DNA of 52,500 nucleotides from Symbiodinium natans (taxonomy: Eukaryota > Sar > Dinophyceae > Suessiales > Symbiodiniaceae), in NCBI GenBank assembly GCA_905221605.1, contig CAJNDS010000899.1:1-52500 (forward strand), written 5' to 3'. Made by a program: the position numbers and the translations under genes. The notes under the pieces are model-generated. The model saw only the letters and a program-made list of their open reading frames with translations. It made no database searches and had not been told where the DNA came from. Positions 30,914 through 41,052 of this stretch are shown piece by piece (position 1 is the stretch's first letter; the number at the start of each line of letters is the position of its first letter).

Positions 30914-31021
30914 CATAGAAGTCCTGCAAGAGGGCTCCGTCACGGATCTGCGCGGCCAGATTCCCGAAGTCCATGACCACTGAGGTCCAAGTCTGCTGCA
31001 GCGCTTCGTGTGCCTGACGTG
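30914..31021 (-). CDS. Exon, 35 full codons, helical
   Basis: Bounded by acceptor gccactttag and donor CTATG/GTTCAA. It reads RQAHEALQQTWTSVVMDFGN, then LAAQIRDGALLQDFY. The frame is also open upstream as far as 31213, through a poly-Glu run, so the exon could be longer than drawn. Confidence 0.6.
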
Positions 31022-31109
31022 CTAAAGTGGCCAAACACAGCACAAGAGTTCTCCAGCGAAGCGGCTGTGCCAATGAGCTGCCAAGGTCTGTTATGCCAAT
31101 TTGACGGCG

Positions 31110-31213
31110 AAACTCCTCCTCCTCCTCCTCCTCCTCCTCCTCCTCCTCCTCCTCCTCCTCCTCCTCCTCCTCCTCCTCCTCCTCCTCCTCCTCTTCCGCC
31201 TCCTCCTCCGCTT
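31110..31213. repeat. (CTC)n trinucleotide microsatellite
   Basis: About 33 triplets. On the minus strand the run is GAG/GAA in a frame continuous with the exon at 30914-31021, so it would code for about 25-30 Glu followed by FRRQIGITDLGSS. On the plus strand it would give poly-Pro. The minus-strand frame opens right at the left edge of the run (TGA just above 31210). Confidence 0.85.
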
Positions 31214-31456
31214 CAATTCATCCCCAGCATAAACGCTTCGAATTCAAAAAAGTCAGCACAGCTGTGGCTTGTTGAAACCAAAGCTTTGGATGGGTGTCTT
31301 CAACAGCTCTACTTGAACACATCCAATCAGTGGGGAAAAAGGTGAACTCTACTTGCAATTCCTGGACTGCTGAATTCCTGCGCTGGACCTACACTGGTAG
31401 CCAGACAGCTGAAGCATGGCTCCCAATAAGCGGGTGCCACTGGGCAAGCTACTGAC

Positions 31457-31559
31457 TTCCGGGCACGGACGAAGGTGGCGTAGGATTCCTTCAGCTGCCT
31501 GTCCAAGCGGTTGATAAGGGCAGGGCCCAACGGAGTGGTTTTATTGGCGCCTAGGTAAG
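31457..31559 (-). CDS. Exon, 33 full codons, unknown product
   Basis: Bounded by acceptor cagtgattacag and donor CGGAA/GTCAGT. It reads YLGANKTTPLGPALINRLDR, then QLKESYATFVRAR. Good composition. The frame remains open to 31327 without coding character, which supports the donor. Confidence 0.55.
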
Positions 31560-31706
31560 CTGTAATCACTGTAAATGCGCATATGGACTCAAGGGGAACG
31601 ACATCGAAAACTTTTCCGGTCTGTCCGGCGGGTGGACGGCAGGACAGCGCATGTCACCTTACAAACCTTACATACTTGCCTATACATGCCCCGAACCCAT
31701 CATCTA

Positions 31707-31817
31707 ATAGTGTGCTTCGAGCTGCTTGAACCCTGCGCGGCATTCTGTGGTGTAGCTCTGGAGCATCTCGCTGGCTGCACGTGTAGCCTTGACGTGCTGC
31801 TGGGAAGCCTGGCTCAG
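31707..31817 (-). CDS. Exon, helical, unknown product
   Basis: After acceptor tttgcccaag the frame reads LSQASQQHVKATRAASEMLQ, then SYTTECRAGFKQLEAHY, a continuous polar helix, and stops at 31704-31706. The overlapping longer minus frame is Arg/Pro-rich and less likely. Confidence 0.5.
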
Positions 31818-31843
31818 CTTGGGCAAAGGGATGCAAAGGGCAG

Positions 31844-32300
31844 GTGAGGTGGTTCAGGGCTCAGGTTCCACATTCTCTAAGAATACGAGATCTAAGAGAT
31901 GTTGACATCTTCCAGGAGACAGGAGCCTTCGGTTTCATGCGAAATCTTGAGGGGGCCAGGAGAACGAAAACAAAATGGCCGCCGAGCTGGAGGCCAGGCC
32001 CTCTCCAGGCATCATCGCATCCAGCCACAACAGCAGATGAAGGAAACGACCACAAGAAGAAGAATAAGAAGAAGAACAACAACAACAACAACCAAAAGGG
32101 GGCGGTTCCATACTGGCATCTTTCAACCCTTATGTCATTTTGTATATGCAGCAGAAAGGGCAGAGGACTGAGGAGAAAGCAATCAGTGACTCCGCATTTC
32201 CTGACTGCATGTATCAGTAGAAGGCTGGTACACCCATTCTTTCGGGTTTCGGTCGGCGGCCCAGGAAACGAAACAGAATTTTATACGTTCGGAGACAGCA
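31844..32300. other. No confident gene; Lys/Asn-type microsatellite
   Basis: A plus-strand frame of 182 codons runs through AAGAAG and AACAAC triplets (32052-32092), giving KKKNKKKNNNNNNQK. Apart from that it has no recognisable pattern and lies opposite to the exon strand, so it is not called. Confidence 0.45.
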
Positions 32301-32310
32301 GTTGCTGTAC

Positions 32311-32388
32311 CCTGCCATGTGCACGATGTTTACACCAAAAGAAACAAATCTTTCTTGCAGTGTACACGAGTTCTGCGTGGAATAACAC
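32311..32388 (-). CDS. Small exon, 26 codons, phase 0 at both ends
   Basis: Bounded by a strong acceptor ttgtctctttcag and donor GGCAGG/GTACAGC. It reads VLFHAELVYTARKICFFWCK, then HRAHGR. Exactly 78 bases. Aromatic and Cys-containing. Confidence 0.5.
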
Positions 32389-32399
32389 CTGAAAGAGAC

Positions 32400-33060
32400 A
32401 ATTGTGGCACCAATAAGACTTCAGGAGGTTAGCTATTGCACAACTGCTGGATTCTGGCGCCAAGCAGGACAAAATCTCACGCCAGAAAGGGGTGAGGCTT
32501 TTTTCCAATCACCAATCCCTGTACGATGGCGGGTTCAAACACGCGTGACGAACTCAGCGCAGGCATGATACAAACTCGCTCAACATCGCTCAACTCGACG
32601 CAAGCATAGTGTACTTGGCGCACCGTGCAGGCGAGGGGGCACTGGGCGCCGAAGCACGCACATACAAGTAGCATGTGGCAAACTGTCAGAAATAGAAATT
32701 ACACCAGCGAAGACCCCAAACAGAATGCATCGAAGTTCAAGTTGGAATATGTTGGGGCGCGTGGGTGGTGGGACACAAGCATTGGAGAGGACCCAGGATC
32801 GTGAACGGCCCTCGACGAGAGCTATTCAAACCCTACGGGTAGAGTAGCGGTGCAATGTGAAGAGCCGGAGGCCCAGCATCATAAGCATGAGGCCTCTCGA
32901 TCACACAGCTCAGGCCCACAGCAAGATTGGACACAGGATCAAGAAAGGCAATCACGCCAACCCCACGTCGAGCAACGCCGCACGAATGAAAGCATATTGA
33001 AAGATCAAAACAAATGCATTCCCGCAAGCGCGGTCAAAGTCCATTATGAGGACTAAACGG
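32400..33060. other. Non-coding stretch
   Basis: No convincing exon. Short opposed frames at 32833-33056 mirror each other. It leads directly into the satellite at 33061. Confidence 0.5.
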
Positions 33061-34540
33061 AACCGTGAGTGATTTTTTCCGCAAGCCGAACGAAGAGCGT
33101 CGTACACAGGATCTTTCTGCCGCAGCAACCATGCACGGAAAAAAACACATTTTTCCCGCAACTGCTACAACTTTGCTGCCTACAAAAGAAGTAGGAAGGG
33201 ATTTGTCGGCTTACAAGGCAAACAAAAAACTCTCTTTCCACGGAACCGTTCACAATTTTTTCCGCAGACTGAACGACTGAACGAAGAACATCGTCCACAG
33301 GATCTGGCTGCCGCAGCAACCACGCATGGAAAAACAACACATGTTTCCCGCAACTGTCACAATAGTGACGCCTTGCAAGACAGGATACCTGGTCTCTGCT
33401 GTAGACGTTTGACGTTTGTGTAAGAAGCGCAATACAGCTTGATAATTATACGGGTCGGTTGGCTGTCGCACGGAAAAAAGCGGTATAACTTCGTCGCGCA
33501 TACCTGGCAAAAAGACGTGGGAAGGGATTTGTCGGCTTACAAGTCAAACACAAAGCGCTCTTTACACGGAACTGCTCACGATTTGTGTCCGCAGACCGAA
33601 CGAAGAGCGTCGTACACAGAATCTTTCTGCCGCAGAAACCACACACGGAAGAAATGCACATGTTTCCCGCAACTGTTGCAACGTTGCCGCCTGAAGCCCG
33701 AACGAAGAGCGTCCTTACGTTTGTGGAAGAAGCGTAAAAGAGGCTTGCTATTCGCTCCGGTTGGCTGTCGCGTGGCAAAAAGTGGGAACTTTGCTGCGCA
33801 TGTTTGGCAAAAAGAAGCGCGAAGGGATTTGCAGGCTTACAAATCAAACAAAAAGCGCTCTTTACACGGAACAATTCACGATTTTGTTCGCAGACCGAAC
33901 GAAGAGCGTCGTACACAGAATCTTGCTGCCGCAGCAACTACGCACGGAAAAATGTACATTTTCCGCAACTGCTACAACATTGCTGCCGAGACCAAACGAA
34001 AAGCGTCCTGCACAGGATCTTGCTGCCGCAGGAACCACGCGCGGAAAAAATGCACATTAATTTTTCCCGCAACTGTCACAACGTGACGCCTTGCAAGACA
34101 GGATACCTGGCTTCTGCTGCCTACGTTTGTGTTTGTAAAAGAAACGTAAAAGAGCTTGCTGTTCGCTTCGGCTGGCTGTCGCACGGGAGTAAGTGGGAAT
34201 TTCGCCACGCGTATTTGGCAAAAAGAAGTAAATAGTTTCTTTGCACGGAACCATTGACGATTCCCGCAAGTGTAGCAACGTTGCCGCCTTGCAAGACAGG
34301 GTACCTGGCTGCGTACGTTAATGGAAGAAGCGCAAAAGAGGCTTGCTATTCGCTTAGGTTGGCTGTCGCACAGCAACAAGTGGGAACTTTGCAGCGCATG
34401 TTTGGCAAAAGAAATAGGAAGGGATTTGTCGGCTCACAAGGCAAACGAAAGGCTCGCAGACCGAACGACGAGCATCGTCCAAAGGATCTTGCCGCAACAG
34501 CAGCCGCGCGCGGCAAAAAAACACATTTTTCAAATTGTTG
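33061..34540. repeat. Tandem repeat, unit about 260-330 bp, about 5 copies
   Basis: Copies share CCGCAGACCGAACGAAGAGC, then CTGCCGCAGCAACCACGCAC, CCCGCAACTGTCACAACG, CCTTGCAAGACAGGATACCT, TTGGCTGTCGCACGG and AAGGGATTTGTCGGCTTACA. Anchor words recur at 33087, 33590, 33893, 33990 and 34457. Frames stay open over long distances on both strands (215 codons plus, 163 minus). Divergence between copies includes indels that change frame, so coding is unlikely. Confidence 0.85.
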
Positions 34541-34555
34541 CTTCTATCAGCTTGC

Positions 34556-34835
34556 CTTTTTGCCAAGCTTACCCTAGAATGGATCCGTTCGCAAGGAGGT
34601 TTTAGGGTAAGCAACGGGCCAATATTGCTCTCTGCTTGCCCTAGGATGGATCCGTTGGCAAGGAGGTCTTAGGGTAAGCAAAGAGCCAATATTGCTCTTT
34701 GCTTACCCTAGGACGGATCCATTGGCAAGGAGGTTTTAGGGCAAGCAAAGAGCCAATATTGCTCTGTGCTGATGGATCCGTTGTCAAGAAGCTCTTAGGG
34801 TAAGCAAAAAACAAATATTGCTCTTTGCTTACCTG
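34556..34835. repeat. Palindromic minisatellite, unit about 75 bp, 4 copies
   Basis: Each unit holds GCTTACCCTAGGATGGATCC, then GGCAAGGAGGTTTTAGGGTA, then AGCAAAGAGCCAATATTGCT and CTTTGCT. Two nested palindromes are visible: GCTTACCCTA with TAGGGTAAGC, and AGCAAAGAGC with GCTCTTTGCT around AATATT. The last copies carry substitutions and a deletion. Confidence 0.9.
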
Positions 34836-34945
34836 CTTCGAACTTCGCCTGAAGTGTGAAGCTTTTATCTTCGCGCTTCGCTTAAAACCTGCCCTCGCCT
34901 GAAACCTGAAGCTTCGCGAGCTTCGCGCTTCAGAAACGAACGTTT
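34836..34945. repeat. CTTCGC/GCGAAG-rich block with small palindromes
   Basis: Words CTTCGC, GCGAAG and CCTGAAG alternate, including GAAGCTTCGCGAGCTTCGCG. It directly follows the palindromic minisatellite. Confidence 0.65.
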
Positions 34946-35339
34946 TCTGGCCGACCCCTTGCTCGCAATCAACTTATTCCACAGAAACACACACATGGAT
35001 ACGTTACAATTGATGACCTCGAAAAATTCTAACATAAACGCTTGAACAAATGACATCCGCAAAGATAAAGGCTTGAATGGATGACCTCTTGCTGGGAGTT
35101 CCAAAGCTCTTCAGAAGCAAGAAGAAAACGAAACTACAGGTTACAGTTCTGCAGGCTATTTTTAATGCATATTGCGAGAGCAGTGTGCAATGTCTTGCGT
35201 TTTGGAAGGTGGGGTCTGACATCTAGAACAGCTAACAAATATTCGCGTGCACATATCTGCAAAAGTGCACTTCTGGTTCTGGTGGCAGGCGCTGCCAAGG
35301 GAAGCTAAACAAGAACTTAGAAATCCATGGCTTCTCATC

Positions 35340-35845
35340 GGAGCCCAATGGTACCCCAGCCCAGCCCCATCCTGGGCGCCCGCCCCGTCGCCGGAGCCCA
35401 GGAGTGCCAGGAGCACAGGAGCCCAAAAGGGAGACATGAAGGGAGGCCGCGGCCAATTTACGAGCCTAAAAGGGAAACATGAAGGGAGCCCATCGGGAGC
35501 CCAGCCCTGTCGCCGCGGCCCACCCATCCAACCCAGGAACAGACGAAGGGAGCCCATTGGAACCCAGCCCCGTCGCCGCGGCCCACCCATCCAAACCAGG
35601 AGCCCAAAAACACAGACGAAGGGAGCCCAACGGCAGCCCAAGCCCGCCCAGAAAGGAAACATGAAGGGCCCTGTAGGACCAGACCCGTTGCTGCGGCCCA
35701 CCCAACCCAGGCAACCCAGAAAGGAAAACATGAAGGGAGCCCAATGGCAGCCCCTGCCCGTCGCTGCGGCCCACCCATCCCACCCAGGAGCCCAGAAAGG
35801 AAACACGAAGGGAGCCCACTGGGAGCCCAGGATTGACATGAAGTG
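35340..35845. repeat. GC-rich minisatellite, unit about 60-90 bp, 6 copies
   Basis: Units share GGAGCCCA, then CAGCCCCGTCGCCGCGGCCC, ACCCATCC and AGGAGCCCAGAAAGGAAACA, then TGAAG. Spacing varies because of internal deletions. Frames of up to 251 codons on the minus strand and 220 on the plus strand come from the absence of stops in the unit; they are judged non-coding. Confidence 0.85.
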
Positions 35846-36112
35846 CAAGCAAGAGGAAACTTCTGAAAAGTGTGATATGAACGTGCAAAATCTGTGGCGG
35901 GTACAGTAAAAGCACACGACCCTGGAACGCTCTCTGCCAACGGACCCGCACGATCCTAACAGTCCCTATAGTCTGCAATTTGTCCACTCTCTGGGGGAAA
36001 AGATTCCATGTCTCCATGCCCTCTAGTTTAGACTGCTCTAAAGTCAGCCGGCTATCCTAGTACAAACAGGGACTCCTATTTAGCGCTCGACAGCGAGCAA
36101 AGAAGTAGCTAC

Positions 36113-36467
36113 CTCAGTTTCGACGACAAACACCGCCTGCAGGTAGTCGTCAAGATGCCGGCGAACTTGCCACCATGTGCTGTCGAAGAACCGCAAAGCT
36201 TTCTGAGCGTTGCGCAAGCTCTCATGCTCCGTCGAAGAATTCGACGCGAGCTCTCCAACACTGTCCATCAACACCCTTTGCTCCATCTTCTTGGCCGCGG
36301 CAGTTTGCTGATACATGCCTAGTACCTTAGCCTTCTTCATGTAGAGCTTGTTGGTGTAGGCAGCTGTTCGCAATGCTGTCTGGCGTACTTCTTCTGCGCG
36401 GGATAGCTTCTTACTGCTGAGCAGCGAGACCTGCTTGTGGAGGTCATTGACCTGCGCCGATGATGTG
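36113..36467 (-). CDS. Exon, 118 codons, helical protein segment
   Basis: The longest well-bounded exon here: acceptor gtactgtag and donor ACTGAG/GTAGCT. It reads SAQVNDLHKQVSLLSSKKLS, RAEEVRQTALRTAAYTNKLY, MKKAKVLGMYQQTAAAKKME, QRVLMDSVGELASNSSTEHE, SLRNAQKALRFFDSTWWQVR and ends LQAVFVVETE. Almost free of Pro and Gly, so two or three long helices are likely. One leading base, then 118 codons exactly. No known family recognised. Confidence 0.7.
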
Positions 36468-36744
36468 CTACAGTACTGCTGCTCTTAGATTCCGGAGCAC
36501 TGCGCAATTTGGATATGAGTTCTGCATCCTCTTAAATTTGCCTTTGACTTGTGAATCACCATGGGGAAAAGCAATGGTAAAGCATTGACGCGTAGTCAAA
36601 CTCTACCCAAACCTGCCTGGACAACCACCGCAAGCATCTTGCTAACAAAAACAATCGGCTTAGTTTACAAAATTCAAGCCTCCTCTGCTTGCTGATCACA
36701 GGACGCCCTACGATGTGCCCAAGCTCTCCTCTTCACCATGCCTC

Positions 36745-36925
36745 TGCCGCCAATAGCAACAGCGGCAACAACTACAACAACAGCAGCAACGGCAGCAACG
36801 GCAGCAACGGCAGCAACGGCAGCAACAGCAACAGCGCGGCGGTGGTGGCACTAGCACCACCACCAGCACCAGCACCACCACCACCAAGCAGAAGAAGAAG
36901 AAGAAGAAGAACAAGAAGAAGAGTA
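36745..36925. repeat. Trinucleotide-rich block (AGC, AAC, ACC, AAG)
   Basis: Successive runs of AACAGC, GGCAGC, ACC-type and AAG triplets. On the minus strand it gives Leu-rich text joined to a 172-codon frame up to 37290 whose upstream part (ATYHEVQFSLKVESCTYCRC) looks somewhat protein-like but has no clear borders. Confidence 0.75.
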
Positions 36926-37290
36926 CAATCAACCGCAAACGTGCACCTCGTCTTCCATCTGCTGCAGCAATGGGTCCGCTTCGGTTGCGTTTGCTCCTGT
37001 GCGTAGTCTGAGAGCGGGCACATGGTCACATCAAGGCATTGCCGATTCATTGGTGTAGATTCGGCCGGGTCTATGTAGGCCTGATGGCACACAAAACTAA
37101 AAAGTCCTTTACATGTCAATCCCAAACTGATGTGGTTGCTCGAGAAACCTGTTTGTGTTCGAATAAAGCAACTCTTGGCATCACGCTGATGTGGCGCAAG
37201 CCCTTCAGCCTCCAATTTGCACCGGCAGTAAGTACAACTCTCAACCTTCAAACTGAACTGTACTTCATGGTATGTTGCCCCAACGATCAA
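36926..37290 (-). CDS. Weak exon candidate, Cys-rich
   Basis: The upstream half of a 172-codon frame reads YHEVQFSLKVESCTYCRCKL, then TGFSSNHISLGLTCKGLFSF, with many Cys and His. The frame then runs into the triplet repeat at 36745-36925. Could be an exon with its donor before the repeat, or chance. Confidence 0.25.
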
Positions 37291-37819
37291 TTACAGACAC
37301 AGAAAGCAGTGCTGTCGAGACAATCATAAACGAATCCTCGTTCTTCCTGAGAAATCCCGCGAGGCTAAGCCTTTAGTCCGGGGGCACAGAAGCCCGTGAT
37401 TTCCTGAAACAGGGTTTGTTGCCGACTGGAGCTTCAAGTCCCACATTTTAAGCTTTCGGGCACGGAGAGGAGGCGTTGCGTTGCAGCCCTCTGAACCTCA
37501 AGAACAACATCCCTGAGCTTTGAGGTCTACGCCGCCTTCTGAATCTAAACCTGTCCGTGAACTCGTATTCATACTATCATTGGCTACATACTACAAGGCA
37601 AAGCCACAAGGCGGGAACATGGTAACATGAACAGTTGGGGCCCTTTCAACCTTCCAAGCCTTTACATCTATCTTCGGATGATATGGAAGGCCACTCAAAC
37701 CCTAGAGCAAACTGCACATGACTTTGAATGAATCCTCTGCTTACACGAACCCTCGACATCCCTCAACCTGAGGCCTAACCTTTAAACACAGATTCGCCTT
37801 AGACCCCAAGCGGCCCTAG

Positions 37820-37932
37820 CGGTACACCGTAAACCCTGAACCCGAAACCGTAAGCCCTAAACCCTAAACCCCTAAACCCTAAACCCTAGACCCTGAACCC
37901 AAAACCCTAAACCCTGAACCCTAAACCCAAAA
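37820..37932 (-). repeat. Interstitial CCCTAAA tract
   Basis: About twelve CCCTAAA or CCCTGAA units, many variant. Faces the TTTAGGG tract at 38046 across a 110-base GC-rich spacer. Confidence 0.85.
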
Positions 37933-38045
37933 CCTAAGGCAGCATCCTGGCAGCGTCTGCCATCGGGTAGCGAAGCTTCGGATGGAGCGCTGCGCTGCCT
38001 GGGAGGCAGCCGTCTCGAGACCAGCCTGGTCCAGGACTCCAAGAA

Positions 38046-38190
38046 GGGTTTAGGGGTTAGGGTTCAGGGTTCTGGGAGTTCAGGGAGTTTGGGGTTTAGG
38101 GTTTTGGGAGTTTAGGGAGTTTGGGGTTTAGGGTTTCGGGAGTTTAGGGTTAATGGATTTGGGAGTTTAGGGTTGAGGGCTTGCGGGGTC
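38046..38190 (+). repeat. Interstitial TTTAGGG-derived tract
   Basis: TTTAGGG units interleaved with GGGAGTTTAGGGAGTTTGGG, a secondary repeat of about 21-30 bases. Opposite in orientation to 37820-37932. Confidence 0.85.
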
Positions 38191-38659
38191 TTTAAGGTTT
38201 CGGGTATGGGGCTTGGAGAAGTTGCCAACTCTGGCCTCCCAATACAATGCCATATGATAAAATACTGTATAACATTTGGCGGAATTCGAAAAGTATATAT
38301 ATACATATACACACACATATATATATAATGTAGTAGCAATCTAGTAACAATTCAATACAATACAAAACAATCCAGTACAATACAAGATAATGAAGTATGG
38401 TATCATTCATATAGATCAGTTCAACATAACGTCGATTTATATTCATATGATACGAGTACATAATGTATTGAGCTTCTGCAGAACCTCTTTTTCAAGCTGC
38501 CTTAAGCGTTATGTTTTTTTATTACTATTATTCCTACGATTATAAGCCTTAGTACTAAACTATTATTTCAATTATCGTGACTATGGTTATTAAAAAATAT
38601 TGTAAGAATACTGTTGTTATTGTTATGATTACCATTGCTATTCTTATGATTGTTATGGT

Positions 38660-38754
38660 TCTGGACAGAGCAGCCTCGAGGGCCATGCCTCTCATTTCGA
38701 GCAAGCTCCCGCGGATTCGGCGCTGGATGCTCTGCCCTTCTTGGAGCAAGGACT
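38660..38754 (-). CDS. Small exon, helical
   Basis: After a strong acceptor gactcctcctcag the frame reads SLLQEGQSIQRRIRGSLLEM, then RGMALEAALSRT. An intron beginning GC after CTCGAG, or a later donor, could end it. It sits between telomere-like DNA and the complex array. Confidence 0.5.
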
Positions 38755-38898
38755 CTGAGGAGGAGTCGCTGAGATGCCCTACCTTGGAATGGTGGTTTGG
38801 GGTTTAGGGGAAGAGAATTTCTTCGGGAGTCTACTCTCCTCAGGCCCTCTGAGTTTACTACAATGTAAAGGAGTCTTGCAACCCATGCAGGTCCTACT

Positions 38899-39126
38899 GT
38901 GGATGGACAAAATCTTGCACCACTTTTCAGACACGTCTTTTTGTGTTCCCCGTGCCCCCTTTTTAACATTGGCTGTGAAAAGCTAGCGGCCGGATTTGCT
39001 CCAATGGCAGAAATCTTGCACCGCTCAAGTAGTCCCAGCCACGAATGTTAAGCAGGGGTGCGGGGCTTGATGCCCCAATCGTTTGAAGTATGCATGTACA
39101 GGTGGTGCAAGATTTCGTCCATCCAC
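38899..39126. mobile_element. MITE-like element, copy 1
   Basis: Left end GTGGATGGACAAAATCTTGC and ACCAC; right end is its inverted match, GTGGTGCAAGATTTCGTCC and ATCCAC, 24 of 25 positions identical. No coding capacity. The sequence to its left is not part of the array, so the array begins with this copy. Confidence 0.8.
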
Positions 39127-39344
39127 CGAAGGGCAGAAGTGTTCTTGCATAAGCTGATAGTGCGTACCCATCCTTTTCTACGGTGCACTCGGGACAGCGA
39201 CACAGCATTCCATCTACACTCAACGCTAGAGTCAAGTCAATACTGCCAAAATGTGGAAAATCTAGCATTTTGCTGTTCCGGACCTTAAGAAGCTAGAAAA
39301 AAATTGAATTCCTATAAAAGCAACAAATGCAGTGCAAAATGACA

Positions 39345-39625
39345 GTCAACACTCAGTCAACACTCAGTCAACACTACAGTCAACACTACAGTCAACACTA
39401 CAGTCAACACTACAGTCAACACTACAGTCAACACTGCCAAAATGCTGGAAAATCCAGCATTTTGCTGTTCTGGACATTAAGAAGCTAAAAGAACTTACAT
39501 TTTCCTTTAAAACGAGTGAATTGTGGAACCTGCTGGTTTTTCCAGGGTTTTCGTAGTGTTGACTGTAGTGTTGACTGTAGTGTTGACTGTAGTGTTGACT
39601 GAGTGTTGACTGAGCGTTGACTGTA
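39345..39625. repeat. Inverted pair of 12-mer arrays
   Basis: A run of CAGTCAACACTA units (39349-39432) is followed by CCAAAATGCTGGAAAATCC and, after about 110 bases, by TAGTGTTGACTG units (39555-39625). The two runs are reverse complements and can form a long hairpin. The same arrangement recurs at 41268-41515 and 42576-42775. Confidence 0.85.
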
Positions 39626-39763
39626 ATTTTGCACGTATTTGAAGCACGTTGGGAGTGCAAAACGGCATCCCAGCCAAGTTAAAGTCGTTGAAGCCAGAGA
39701 AACGACCCAGAAAGCCATTGCTAGTCACTCACGATCGTAGAACATACCAGGCAACATTCGCCG

Positions 39764-39782
39764 AAAGGGACTGAAGGGCAGA
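39764..39782. other. Matching site lacking the MITE-like element
   Basis: AAAGGGACTGAAGGGCAG here joins the left and right flanks of copies 2-4 directly. A second such junction is at 42350-42368 (GGGACTCAATGGCAG). Confidence 0.8.
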
Positions 39783-40131
39783 AGTGTTTGTGCATAAGCT
39801 GATAGTGCGTACCCATCCTTTTCTACGGTGCGCTCGGGACAGCGACACAGCATTCCATCTACACTCAACGCTAGAGTCAAGTCAATACTGCCAAAATGTG
39901 GAAAATCTAGCGGACATTAAGAAGCTAGAAAAACATTGAATTGGGTGTAGTGTTGACTGTAGTGTTGACTGAGTGTTGCCTGTCATTTTGCACGTATTTG
40001 AAGCACGTTGGGAGTGCAAAACGGCATCCCAGCAAAGTTAAAGTCGTTGAAGCCAGAGAAACGACCCAGAAAGCCATTGCTAGTCACTCACGCTCGTAGA
40101 ACATACCAGGCAACATTCGCCGAAAGGGACT

Positions 40132-40360
40132 GTGGATGGACAAAATCTTGCACCACTTTTCAGACACGTCTTTTTGCGTTCCCCGTGCCCCCTTTTTTAC
40201 ATTGGCTGTGAAAAGCTAGCGGCCGGATTTGCTCCAATGGCAGAAATCTTGCACCGCTCAAGTAGTCCCAGCCACCAATGTTAAGCAGGGGGTGCGGGGC
40301 TTGATGCCCCAATCGTTTGCAGTATGCATGTACAGGTGGTGCAAGATTTCGTCCATCCAC
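40132..40360. mobile_element. MITE-like element, copy 2
   Basis: 229 bases, same ends as copy 1. Flanked by CGCCGAAAGGGACT on the left and CGAAGGGCAGAAG on the right. The matching site without the element is at 39772. Confidence 0.85.
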
Positions 40361-40823
40361 CGAAGGGCAGAAGTGTTTTTGCATAAGCTGATAGCGCGTA
40401 CCCATCCTTTTCTACGGTGCGCTCGGGACAGCGACACAGCATTCCATCTACACTCAACGCTAGAGTCAAGTCAATACTGCCAAAATGTGGAAAATCTAGC
40501 ATTTTGCTGTTCCGGACATTAAGAAGCTAGAAAAAAATTGAATTCCTATAAAAGCAACACATGCAGTGCAAAATGACAGTCAACACTCAGTCAACACTCA
40601 GTCAACACTACAGTCAACACTACAGTCAACACTACAGTCAACACTACAGTCAACTGAAGCACGTTGGGAGTGCAAAACGGCATCCCAGCAAAGTTAAAGT
40701 TGGGAGTGCAAAACGGCATCCCAGGAAAGTTAAAGTCGTTGAAGACAGAGAAACGACCCAGAAAGCCATTGCTAGTCACACACGCTCGTAGAACATACCA
40801 GGCAACATTCGCCGAAAGGGACT

Positions 40824-41052
40824 GTGGATGGACAAAATCTTGCACCACTTTTCAGACACGTCTTTTTGTGTTCCCCGTGCCCCCTTTTTTACATTGGCTG
40901 TGAAAAGCTAGCGGCCGGATTTGCTCCAATGGCAGAAATCTTGCACCGCTCAAGTAGTCCCAGCCACCAATGTTAAGCAGGTGGTGCGGGGCTTGATGCC
41001 CCAATCGTTTGAAGTATGCATGTACAGGTGGTGCAAGATTTCGTCCATCCAC
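40824..41052. mobile_element. MITE-like element, copy 3
   Basis: 229 bases, same ends and the same flanks as copy 2. A few base differences from copy 2, for example near the internal GCAGGTGGTGCGGGG. Confidence 0.85.

Larger units (their letters stand above)
37300..38550. other. Gene-poor stretch with telomere-like tracts
   Basis: No exon seen. It contains two telomere-like tracts in opposite orientation (37820-37932 and 38046-38190), an AT-rich segment with TATATA (38290-38330) and AATACAA words (38345-38395). Confidence 0.6.

Noticed and set aside
31844-32392. 182-codon plus-strand frame
   Set aside because: It passes through AAG/AAC triplets, lies opposite to the exon strand and overlaps a well-bounded minus exon at 32311-32388.
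35162-35917. Frames of 251 codons (minus) and 220 codons (plus)
   Set aside because: Both are made of repeated WAPF- or GAQ-type units that match the nucleotide minisatellite; copies change frame by indels.
37955-38040. GGGAGGCAGCC...GAGACCAGCCTGG, reminiscent of an Alu or 7SL word
   Set aside because: Only a short match, no B-box spacing and no A-tail; the telomere-like context points to another origin.
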